From contig NZ_JAHPIV010000013.1 of NCBI RefSeq assembly GCF_019039105.1, positions 1-64,000 on the forward strand: a stretch of 64,000 nucleotides of DNA, given 5' to 3'. Positions 33,605 to 41,334 of this stretch are shown piece after piece. Every line of letters begins with the position of its first letter. Within the stretch, counting starts at the first letter, position 1. Under the pieces are notes generated by a model. That model ran no database searches, was not told the DNA's origin, and saw only the letters and a list, made by a program, of their open reading frames with translations. The DNA is from Desertibacillus haloalkaliphilus (lineage in GTDB: Bacteria > Bacillota > Bacilli > Bacillales > KJ1-10-99). The translations under genes were made by a program, and so were the position numbers.

Positions 33605-35248
33605 TTAAACTTTTAATTTGTACCTTCGTATTTTTCTAGATAACGTAGATGGGTCTATTCTCAATGCTTTTGCTGTTTTTCGCACACTAGAATACTTTTT
33701 TAACAGCTCATTTATTATCATTTTTTCATAATTCTCAATACGATCTTTCAAAGATAACTGTTGCTCTTGTATGAACATTTCCTTAGTAACTGTCTCTTTT
33801 TTTTCTAGTGGCTCTAATCTCATTTCTTTTCTTACTTCCTCGCGTTCAATAATTGGCTGGGCTGACATTAAACTTACTCTCTCGATAACATTTTGTAATT
33901 CTCTAACATTCCCAGGCCAGTGATATTCTTCAAACGCTAATAATGCTTCTTTAGTGAACATCCGATTTACACCGTATTTATTTTTTATAAGATTTAAAAA
34001 ATGGTAGACTAGTGGAATAATATCATTTTTTCTTTCACGTAACGAGGGAACATAAATGGGGATAATATTTAAGCGATAGTATAGATCCTCACGAAATTTC
34101 CCTTGGTCAATTAACTTTAATAAATCTTTATTTGTCGCTGCAATTACTCGTATATCTACTTTGGTTGCCTTCGTACCACCTACTCTTGTGATTTCATTCT
34201 CTTGCAATACACGAAGTAACTTTACCTGTAAAGACATCGGCATTTCACCAATCTCATCTAAAAAAATCGTCCCACCACAGGAAGCTTCAAATAACCCTTT
34301 CTTACCATTAGTACTTGCTCCGGTAAACGAACCAGCTTCATAACCAAATAATTCAGATTCTAATAGTTGTTCAGGGATTGCCCCACAGTTAACTTTTACT
34401 AAATTAGCTTCTCGTCGATTGCTATGTTCATGTATAAAATTCACAATTCCTTCCTTACCGACTCCGGATTCACCTAAAATTAATACACTAGAGTTCACAG
34501 GCGCGACTTTAGTAGCCCTTTCTAATACTATTTTCATGGATTGATCATACGCAACAATTCCATTACGGGATTGCTGTTTCGCTTTTAACTTTTCTAATTC
34601 TTGAGTGACTAATTCATTTTTATTCTCAAGATCTATCCTTTCCTGCTCTAATTGCTTTATTTTCGTTAAATCGCGTATACTACACACAACTTTCTTGACT
34701 GCTCCAGCTTTATCAAATACAGGGACACCTGAAACCAACACGTTCTTTCCAGTTAAGATATTTTGAATCATCGTAACAGGTTTCTTCTGCTCCAAAACTT
34801 TGAATGTCACGGCATTGTCTATAGTCCCTTCATTAATAAGTGTACGAATATTATTTCCAACCACTTTCGTCGCAGGTAATCTAGTTAACTTTTCTGCAGC
34901 CGGATTTTGAAAAAGCACAGTACCATCAATATCGCAAATCACAAACCCATCAAATGAAGATTGAATGAATTGATTATATTCGTTATGAGACATCAACTCT
35001 TTAAAACTCATAGGCGATTTATAATGAATCATTAGTAAATAACAACCTGTTAAATATAAAATTTCAACTTCAGATCGGTCCTTACAGAAACAAAAGTGGG
35101 TTACTTCCATATCAATCAATTGCCTCAAATACTCTATTCCTACATCACATAAGAACGACTCTGCAACTTCATTTGATGATAAAACCTCTTTACCACAATT
35201 TAAATGAATAATACCAACTGACTGAACATCCGAAAGATTGAATTCCAT
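33605..35248 (-). CDS. Sigma-54-dependent transcriptional activator with PAS domain
   Basis: About 547 residues from the ATG at 35248 (MEFNLSDVQSVGII). Domains: a variable N-terminal sensor (about 1-85), a PAS domain (about 90-200; GFVICDIDGTVLFQNPAAEK), a coiled linker, an AAA+ domain with Walker A GESGVGKEG near 265, the sigma-54 contact loop ELFGYEAGSFTGAS (GSFTGA in place of the more usual GAFTGA), and a Fis-type helix-turn-helix at the C-terminus (SSVRKTAKALRIDPSTLSRK). It resembles RocR/BkdR-type Bacillus activators. It should sense a metabolite and open the -24/-12 promoter found just downstream, driving the acyl-CoA dehydrogenase-hbd operon. Confidence 0.92.
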   Translation of the reverse strand: MEFNLSDVQSVGIIHLNCGKEVLSSNEVAESFLCDVGIEYLRQLIDMEVTHFCFCKDRSEVEILYLTGCYLLMIHYKSPMSFKELMSHNEYNQFIQSSFDGFVICDIDGTVLFQNPAAEKLTRLPATKVVGNNIRTLINEGTIDNAVTFKVLEQKKPVTMIQNILTGKNVLVSGVPVFDKAGAVKKVVCSIRDLTKIKQLEQERIDLENKNELVTQELEKLKAKQQSRNGIVAYDQSMKIVLERATKVAPVNSSVLILGESGVGKEGIVNFIHEHSNRREANLVKVNCGAIPEQLLESELFGYEAGSFTGASTNGKKGLFEASCGGTIFLDEIGEMPMSLQVKLLRVLQENEITRVGGTKATKVDIRVIAATNKDLLKLIDQGKFREDLYYRLNIIPIYVPSLRERKNDIIPLVYHFLNLIKNKYGVNRMFTKEALLAFEEYHWPGNVRELQNVIERVSLMSAQPIIEREEVRKEMRLEPLEKKETVTKEMFIQEQQLSLKDRIENYEKMIINELLKKYSSVRKTAKALRIDPSTLSRKIRRYKLKV

Positions 35249-35364
35249 CTCTAACCTCACCTTTAAAAATTAGACTTAACAGCTAGGTTCACTTATCTTT
35301 ATAAAACAAGATAAGTCAACCTATGCGAAACTATGCATCATCGCTTAGTTTTATAACAAAAATG

Positions 35365-35427
35365 CCCTTTAACCAATTGTATTACTAGATACAATTACAG
35401 AAGTTACCCATTGGTTACAAAAGGGAT
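35365..35427. repeat. Nested hairpin downstream of the 58-residue gene
   Basis: CCCTTT-AACCAAT pairs with ATTGGTT-AAAGGG over 63 bp (a 3-nt bulge), and an inner TTGTAT / ATACAA hairpin lies inside. It is 12 bp past the small gene's stop and could act as terminator. Confidence 0.5.
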
Positions 35428-35438
35428 GTAATAGTTCT

Positions 35439-35615
35439 ATTCATTTGTTAATGCGTCGATATATTACTTTCAACTGGGGAGTTTCGTTGCTCTAATTCCT
35501 CAGCCTCTCTTTCATTGTTAGAACCGTTTCCGATCAAGAGATTAGCACTAATAAATGCTATAATTAGAACCCAAAACCACCATCGTTTATAAAAAGACTT
35601 TTGTTTTTTCACCAT
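35439..35615 (-). CDS. Small single-pass membrane protein (58 aa)
   Basis: A 58-residue frame starts at an ATG behind TAGGAGTTTGAT. It has a basic aromatic N-terminus (MVKKQKSFYKRWWFW), one membrane helix (VLIIAFISANLLI) and an acidic outer tail (NEREAEELEQRN). I do not recognise the family. Its ribosome site, its topology and the hairpin behind it make a real gene likely. It may be a small sporulation or envelope protein; nothing more can be said. Confidence 0.55.
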
Positions 35616-35740
35616 ATCAAACTCCTATCTTTTTAAACCTTTTGACTTGTACTCATTCTTTACATTAAAACATAACTTATTACTACAACCTAATAACGCG
35701 ACTCCATGTGATCGAGGCAGTTAATGATAGTCAAGATATT

Positions 35741-35775
35741 AAAAAGAAGCGAACCCATAGCGGCATCGCTTCTTT
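35741..35775. terminator. Terminator of the NlpC/P60-SLH gene
   Basis: AAAGAAGCGA / TCGCTTCTTT, 10-bp stem with a 13-nt loop, 10 bp after the stop; flanked by A and T runs so it could act in both directions. Confidence 0.85.
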
Positions 35776-35784
35776 TCTGGCAAC

Positions 35785-36804
35785 CTAATGTTGCATCGCT
35801 CTATGTACAAACACGACAAATTCCGCTCGCGTAACCGTTTGTTTTGGTCGGAATGTATGGTCTTCGTAACCTCCTGCTATTCCACTAGCTGTTAAACGTA
35901 CAATCGCATCATAAGACCAGTTCGTTTGACTGACATCGATAAAGGATACATCTGTAGCCCCTTTTTGCACATTAAATGCCCTTGTTAAAAGTGCTGCTGT
36001 CTGTTCACGCGTCAATGGCTCACTTGGTCGGAACGATCCATCCTCATATCCATTAAACAGACCAGCATTAGCAACAGCTGCTATTTCTCCTGCCGCCCAA
36101 TAGTCACTTGATATATCCGTAAAAGATACTTCTAATTGATGACTTTGCAGCTCAAATATACGGGTGAAAATAATTGCAGCTTGTGCGCGTGTTAATTGAT
36201 GTTCAGGGTAAAACAAGCTCTGTTGCATCCCTGTAACAATTCCTCTTTTCCCTAAATCAGTGATTTCGCTATAAGCCCAATGAGAACTGTTAACATCATG
36301 GTAGCTTCCAGGTGATAATTCGGACAGCACTTGCTGATCAGGCATTTGTTGTTCCTCTAAAACACGTCTTGCCCCTAAATACCGCGGCCCCCAATAATGA
36401 GGATCGTCAACATCTCTAATCGCGATTCCACTTGATGTTGTTGCACTGATGAACTCACCCTCACCAAGGTAAATTCCCGAATGGGATGGTCCTGGTTGAT
36501 ACGTTTCAAAAAAGACAAGATCTCCCTTTTTTAAATCTTCACGAGCAACACTTTTCCCTGCTTGAAACTGCTCATTAGCTGTACGCGGTAATTCAATTCC
36601 GTTTTCACGGTATACATACCCAATGAATCCAGAACAATCAAATCCTGACGGCGTCGTTCCTCCAAATTGGTAAGGGACACCAAGCTGTTCTTTTGCTGTT
36701 TCTATAATTGACTCATAAGCAAATACACGACTTTCTTCAAGTGCGAACAGAACGATAAAAAACAACGTAAAGGTGACTGATGATTTTGTAAATCTTCTAA
36801 ACAC
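35785..36804 (-). CDS. C40 (NlpC/P60) peptidase with three SLH domains
   Basis: A secreted protein of about 339 residues. It has a signal peptide (SVTFTLFFIVLFALEESRVFA), then an NlpC/P60 domain (about 35-150) with the catalytic Cys in TTPSGFDCSGFIGYVY, His in GPSHSGIYLG and a third polar residue later, and then three S-layer homology repeats (about 165-339; YHDVNSSHWAYSEITDLGKR, SFTDISSDYWAAGEIAAVAN, SFIDVSQTNWSYDAIVRLTA). The peptidase cleaves gamma-D-Glu-diaminopimelate links in peptidoglycan, and SLH domains tether it to pyruvylated secondary wall polymer. The second GTG (36804) is best spaced from AGGAGG. Confidence 0.9.
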   Translation of the reverse strand: MFRRFTKSSVTFTLFFIVLFALEESRVFAYESIIETAKEQLGVPYQFGGTTPSGFDCSGFIGYVYRENGIELPRTANEQFQAGKSVAREDLKKGDLVFFETYQPGPSHSGIYLGEGEFISATTSSGIAIRDVDDPHYWGPRYLGARRVLEEQQMPDQQVLSELSPGSYHDVNSSHWAYSEITDLGKRGIVTGMQQSLFYPEHQLTRAQAAIIFTRIFELQSHQLEVSFTDISSDYWAAGEIAAVANAGLFNGYEDGSFRPSEPLTREQTAALLTRAFNVQKGATDVSFIDVSQTNWSYDAIVRLTASGIAGGYEDHTFRPKQTVTRAEFVVFVHRAMQH

Positions 36805-37050
36805 GGACACTTCCTCCTAATGAAACAGACTTAAACGATACATCATTCGCTGTCCCTGTCATCCTTATGTCCGTCTTTTTCAAAAAATGAATTTCAATAT
36901 ATTGCACATCCGCAAGACGCGGTAAAAATGAAAGTGAACACACCACCCTTGGCGCATTCACTTTAACAATATCCTTTCCCTAATCAACTTCTCTTGCTCA
37001 GTGAACCTGTAAGCGGACTTCCCTGTTCGCGCACTTCGCACAAAAAAGTA

Positions 37051-37070
37051 CAGGGGATATAACCCCCTGC
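37051..37070 (-). terminator. Terminator of spoVIF
   Basis: CAGGGG / CCCCTG stem with additional outer pairs, 3 bp after the stop; followed by CTTTTTTG on the minus strand. Confidence 0.85.
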
Positions 37071-37073
37071 ACA

Positions 37074-37334
37074 TTACTTTTTATTATCAAGCATTTTTGC
37101 AAGTGTATCAAAGTTCATTTGCTGAGAACCATTAACAATGGCATCAACAATTTGATCTTCTTTCTCTTTACTGACAGGTTTATTTGCTAGGTCCGCCACT
37201 TGCTTAATCAATCCTCGAACGGTCGCTTCATCTTTAAGGTTCGCATTTTGTACAGAGTTTGCTAACTTCATCACATCTTCCATTTTGACGCCTGTTTTCT
37301 TTTCAATGTTTTGAAAAAATGGGTTTTGACTCAT
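37074..37334 (-). CDS. spoVIF: Stage VI sporulation protein F
   Basis: The 86-residue protein matches SpoVIF (YjcC of B. subtilis, about 88 residues): FFQNIEKKTGVKMEDVMKLA at the N-terminus, LKDEATVRGLIKQVADLANK in the middle and MNFDTLAKMLDNKK at the end. SpoVIF is made in the mother cell and is needed for correct spore coat assembly and GerE activity. GGGAGAGGTGAAATGGT provides the ribosome site. Monocistronic. Confidence 0.9.
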   Translation of the reverse strand: MSQNPFFQNIEKKTGVKMEDVMKLANSVQNANLKDEATVRGLIKQVADLANKPVSKEKEDQIVDAIVNGSQQMNFDTLAKMLDNKK

Positions 37335-37429
37335 ACCATTTCACCTCTCCCTCAAATATTGCAAAGTACACTAATACTATATGAAGAAGAAGGTAAAATG
37401 GTTAGTTTAATGTACAAGAAAGTTCCACT

Positions 37430-38614
37430 TTACTGCAAAAATTCAGGATAGCCTAATAAAAAGAGTACCCAAATGCCGATTAACATATGTGAGATAGACA
37501 CACCAACTAGTGAGCGTTGTCTCGCAAACAACCAACCCCAATAGAGTCCGGGAATAAAAGCAGCCAAAGCAAACACAAGCCCAATGTGCGAATGTGCGAC
37601 TGCAAATAAAAGGTTAGATAATAGAATCGCTTTTAACATTTTTGCTTTGGTATGAGGGAGAAACTTTTCAAAGGCGGATTGAAGTCCAACTCTTGCAACA
37701 AACTCTTGTACAACGGAAAAGACGATGTAGATGAATATTGTCATGATAAATAGAGACACTGTAAATCCAGTGTCAGCAAAAGCTGCCTCTACGTTAAATA
37801 GTGACATATGCGAAAAAGACGGGACAAATGTTATTAGTACCCATTTTAACACCATGAAGAAACCTAGTACGGGTAGGGTTAACTTCACTGCTTCGGTAGC
37901 TTCTTGTTTCCAGTTATCGATACGTAATCCAAATGACCGTAATGGAAAACCACTTGATTTGATAATGAAGTAGATCATTAACGCAAATCCAATTAATAAC
38001 GTTACATCAACAATAGTTGAAGCTCCTAATGTAGCAACAAGATCTGTTAATGAAACTAATAATAACGTATAGATCGATAGGGCAATCAATAAACGACTTG
38101 CTAGCTTTCCCAATGCTTGATACCGTTTACGCTCCTCACTTGTATGAACAACCATCATTCTATCGTTTTCTAATAGAGTTTCAGGGATTTTTCTTTCCGA
38201 ATGATCACTGATCCGCTTATGCAACAAGTGAATATATAGTTCTTGGTGCTCTCGGTCGTTCATAATTGCATGTATATTCACTTTGATAAGCATCGTCGGC
38301 TTATGTGTTTGATTAGTGAAAGGCTCAAGTTGTTCCTCTGACAAGGCGGCTTCACCAAAATAATCATTATCTGTTAATCTATGAACGAGTTCTTCATGAT
38401 CATGACTGTTATTACTATGATAAACACCGATCTCTCCAAAGCTGACTAAGAATATCGATTGATTCAACTCTCCAGCTTTTAAAATGGTTTGACCTTTATC
38501 AACCATATAAACATCGCAAAACTTAGATAAGACGTGAAGTTCTTGCTCAGAAAAGTCAGCTGTATATCGGTTCGTTCTCAGTTCAGCCAGTAAATCTTTT
38601 GTTGTATGAACCAT
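37430..38614 (-). CDS. Cyclic-nucleotide-binding domain fused to CPBP (CAAX/Abi) membrane protein
   Basis: The 394-residue protein has two parts. Residues about 18-130 form a Crp/Fnr-like cNMP-binding fold (FCDVYMVDKGQTILKAGELN, then IFLVSFGEIGVYHSN and DNDYFGEAALSEEQ). Residues about 175-394 hold seven or so membrane segments with the CPBP/Rce1 motifs: QEFVAR near residue 301, FAVAHSH near 338 and SISHMLIG near 377. CPBP proteins are membrane glutamic proteases with motif EExxxR; here the first, catalytic glutamate is glutamine, so activity is doubtful. The cNMP fold often senses ligands or serves as docking module. Function unknown. No helix-turn-helix is present. Confidence 0.8.
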   Translation of the reverse strand: MVHTTKDLLAELRTNRYTADFSEQELHVLSKFCDVYMVDKGQTILKAGELNQSIFLVSFGEIGVYHSNNSHDHEELVHRLTDNDYFGEAALSEEQLEPFTNQTHKPTMLIKVNIHAIMNDREHQELYIHLLHKRISDHSERKIPETLLENDRMMVVHTSEERKRYQALGKLASRLLIALSIYTLLLVSLTDLVATLGASTIVDVTLLIGFALMIYFIIKSSGFPLRSFGLRIDNWKQEATEAVKLTLPVLGFFMVLKWVLITFVPSFSHMSLFNVEAAFADTGFTVSLFIMTIFIYIVFSVVQEFVARVGLQSAFEKFLPHTKAKMLKAILLSNLLFAVAHSHIGLVFALAAFIPGLYWGWLFARQRSLVGVSISHMLIGIWVLFLLGYPEFLQ

Positions 38615-38981
38615 AAGCCCCTCCTAATGGATCTATGATACTAAAAACGACTTTGGTCAATTTAAAAACCGTAGTAGTTGTCTTTTTTGGTCAAATCTCC
38701 TTTCATTATACGTGATCTACCCCCCTTTTACCGAAAGTAAATTTTAGTAAGTAGGGGGAATTTATCTACTCCTTGAACCGGCTCATCCTCATCAGTGATT
38801 TCTCCCTCATACTCCAATCAAAGGCGGTGCGAGTAGGCCCGCTTCACTGGCTATTCAACATTACTGGCCCAGTCCGTACCCATTACAACCATGAAAAAAA
38901 GCCCCCTTCCAAGCGTCATACTTGAAAAAGAACTTCTTTCAAATTTCCTTATCGTTTCTGCGTCTTGCCTTCATTCCACAT
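38615..38981. other. Intergenic stretch between mqnD and the CNB-CPBP gene
   Basis: 367 bp without a supported gene. A run of seven T residues on the minus strand (near 38897) lies 85 bp behind mqnD without a convincing stem. The part 38828-38863 resembles the sequence around the cydS stop codon (8829-8865). A 22-codon frame here has no ribosome site. Confidence 0.5.
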
Positions 38982-39809
38982 TCATAAATCAATATCAATG
39001 TTGGGAACTAACCCTTCCTTAGCTGCACGACTAAGAAGCGAGCGAACAGCTTGATACCCTTCATCACCTAAATCAGCGGTAAACTCATTCACATACAAAT
39101 CGATATGTGAGTTGGCTACCTCACTAGACATCTCCTGGGCATGATCAAGGACATAGGATTGTGAGGCATTAGGATTGTCCCATGCATAGCGAACCGACTC
39201 ACGAATCCAACCTGCAATCGCTTCTAAATCTAAAGAACGGTGGGCGATAATCGCTCCGAGAGGGATTGGTAAATGGGTATCTTCTTCCCACCAATTTCCT
39301 AAATCAACAAGACTTTCAAGTTGAAAAGAAGGGTATGTAAAACGCGCTTCATGGATAACAAGTCCAGCGTCAATCTCTCCATCACGTACAGCTGGCATGA
39401 TTTTATCAAATGGCATGACGACGATTTCACCGACACCTCCTGGCACATGATCAGCTGCCCATAAGCGAAAGAGCAGGTAAGCCGTTGACCGTTCACTCGG
39501 TACAGCTACACGTCGACCAGATAAAGATGAAGGATCCTGTTTCGTTCCCTCTTTTGTTAAAATCAATGGTCCACAACCTCTACCTAATGCACCTCCACAC
39601 GGAAGTAACGCATAATCTTTTAGTACCCACGGCAGGGCTCCGTATGAGATCTTTAAAATATCAGGACCATTTTCACTTACTGCTAAACTGTTTGTAATAT
39701 CAATATCAGCATATGTAACATCAAGCTTTGGCGCATTCGGTATCAGACCATGCACCCAAGCATGAAAAACAAATGTATCATTTGGACATGGCGAAAATGC
39801 AATTTTCAT
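38982..39809 (-). CDS. mqnD: 1,4-dihydroxy-6-naphthoate synthase
   Basis: The 275-residue enzyme converts cyclic de-hypoxanthine futalosine to 1,4-dihydroxy-6-naphthoate in the futalosine route to menaquinone. Hallmarks are the start MKIAFSPCPNDTFVFHAWVH, ADIDITNSLAVSENGPDILK, GALPWVLKDYALLPCGGALG with the catalytic-histidine region DAGLVIHEARFTYPSF near residue 147. Its ATG overlaps the mqnB stop by 4 bp. The neighbours mqnA, mqnC and mqnE are not in the window. This pathway replaces the classical MenFDHCEB route in some Bacillus relatives such as the halodurans group. Confidence 0.92.
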   Translation of the reverse strand: MKIAFSPCPNDTFVFHAWVHGLIPNAPKLDVTYADIDITNSLAVSENGPDILKISYGALPWVLKDYALLPCGGALGRGCGPLILTKEGTKQDPSSLSGRRVAVPSERSTAYLLFRLWAADHVPGGVGEIVVMPFDKIMPAVRDGEIDAGLVIHEARFTYPSFQLESLVDLGNWWEEDTHLPIPLGAIIAHRSLDLEAIAGWIRESVRYAWDNPNASQSYVLDHAQEMSSEVANSHIDLYVNEFTADLGDEGYQAVRSLLSRAAKEGLVPNIDIDL

Positions 39810-40489
39810 CGTAGGCCCTCCTCTAAAATTGAACTAACTTCTGTAAGTTGATCTAATGCTTCTTTGATTTTCCAAGATTCGCGATCACGTGGACCGACAA
39901 GGTTTGATACCGCACGGATTTCAAGAAACTTCACCCCTTGTTGGCTAGCAGCTGTTGCTACACCAAATCCTTCCATCGCCTCGATCATAGCTCCAGGAAT
40001 ACGCCCGGATAGGTCAAGCGCTGATTGCTTTGTCCCCGTTACCGTTGATAATGTTAAAATAGGACCAGCCTTTACTTGTTTGCCAGCACTGCGTAATAAT
40101 GTCGTAACCTTTTTCACCAATTCAGATTCAACTGTGAGACGATTCGATCCAAAGCCTAATTGATCAATGCTAGTAAAGCCCTCAGTCGTTTCGGCACCAA
40201 GATCAGCAGCAACTATTTCAGTTGCAACAACCACATCTTCAAGATCTGCTTGTCCCTTAAAACCACCACCGATTCCAGTATTAATCACTAAATCATATTG
40301 ACCACGAACAAGTGCCGCCGCAGTAGAAGCAGCAGCTGATGCAATCCCTACACCAGAAACAATAACATCGACGCGGTTTGTATTCGAAAGTCCACGCAAG
40401 ACTGCTTCTTGTTCTGCAGGTACGGACGTCACCACAAGAACTCTTCCCATCGGCGAGGGTTGTTCTGCTTTTGTTTTATCTACATCCAT
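39806..40489 (-). CDS. mqnB: Futalosine hydrolase
   Basis: A 227-residue nucleoside phosphorylase-fold protein that removes hypoxanthine from futalosine. It has the start GRVLVVTSVPAEQEAVLRGL, the glycine-rich VSGVGIASAAASTAAALVRG near residue 45, VINTGIGGGFKGQADLEDVV near 67 and the catalytic aspartate/EMEG-type loop GAMIEAMEGFGVATAASQQG near 167, with EIRAVSNLVGPRDRESW after it. MqnB members differ from MTA/SAH nucleosidase by this AMEGFG-AxA pattern and by the SNxVGxRD end. It directly precedes and overlaps mqnD, confirming pathway assignment. Confidence 0.92.
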   Translation of the reverse strand: MDVDKTKAEQPSPMGRVLVVTSVPAEQEAVLRGLSNTNRVDVIVSGVGIASAAASTAAALVRGQYDLVINTGIGGGFKGQADLEDVVVATEIVAADLGAETTEGFTSIDQLGFGSNRLTVESELVKKVTTLLRSAGKQVKAGPILTLSTVTGTKQSALDLSGRIPGAMIEAMEGFGVATAASQQGVKFLEIRAVSNLVGPRDRESWKIKEALDQLTEVSSILEEGLR

Positions 40490-40556
40490 TGTACAATCCC
40501 CTTTAATAAATACTTGATAAGTCGTGTTCGAAACCCTTCCGTTGTGCTCTTACCTA

Positions 40557-41273
40557 TTATTCCTCTTTAACTTCACATCCATCATCTGTACATGAAGCTC
40601 CTTCATTATTTGAAAGCGGTTGTAACGGATTCACTGATTGCTCTTCATCATATACTTTTTCAATCGCTTCAGCAAACACATGTGTCGGTTGTGCACCTGA
40701 GATTGCATATTTACGGTTAATCACAAAAAATGGAACACCTTGAACGCCAATTTCTTTTGCTTCTCTCTCATCATGACGAACATCGTCTTCAAAATCGTTC
40801 CCTTTTAATACCAACTCTACTTCCTTTTTATCCAACCCTTGTCCCGTCGCTATTTGTATTAATGTTTGATGATCACCAAGGTGTTTTGATTCAGTAAAAT
40901 ATGCTTATAATAAACGCTCAGTAAGAGAATGTCCTTTTCCCTTTGTCTCAGCATACTTGGCTAGACGATGGGCATCAAAAGTATTTGTAGGGATCATCGT
41001 ATCAAACCTAAAGTCTAAACCAACAGAAGCTGCTTGGTTAGCCATACCTTCACTCGTCTTCTTTGCCTCTTCTATCGACATCCCATACTTCTTCTCAATT
41101 AGTTCATAAAAACTTCCCTCAGCTTCACGGTTTGCATAAGGATCTAATTCGAAGCTTTTAAACTCTACTTCAACATTGTCCCGGTGCGGGGAATGATTAA
41201 GTGCTTCCTCTAAATGACGTTTGCCAATATAACAAAATGGACAAACAAAATCAGACCAAACTTCTATTTTCAT
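40557..41273 (-). pseudogene. DsbA-family FrnE-like oxidoreductase with in-frame TAA
   Basis: The full family length is present in one frame but broken by TAA at 40905-40907, after residue 122. The first part reads MKIEVWSDFVCPFCYIGKRH with a CPFC active site (family CPWC/CPFC) and TNTFDAHRLAKYAETKGKG; directly after the stop it continues AYFTESKHLGDHQTL and then GVQGVPFFVINRKYAISGAQ with the cis-proline loop and a Cys-containing tail (GASCTDDGCEVKEE). The stop replaces what is usually Lys in RLxKAYFTE, a one-base change. TAA cannot encode selenocysteine, so this is a nonsense mutation or a sequencing error. FrnE-type proteins act on disulfides in the cytoplasm. Confidence 0.75.
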
Positions 41274-41334
41274 ATAGACACCTCAATTCATTTTTTACTA
41301 TACCTAAGGGCTGTCTCGCTGTCATCCGATTTGC

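Noticed and set aside
38875-38995. Short plus-strand frame beginning MKKSPLPSVILEKE
   Set aside because: No ribosome site and it runs into the mqnD 3' end on the other strand.
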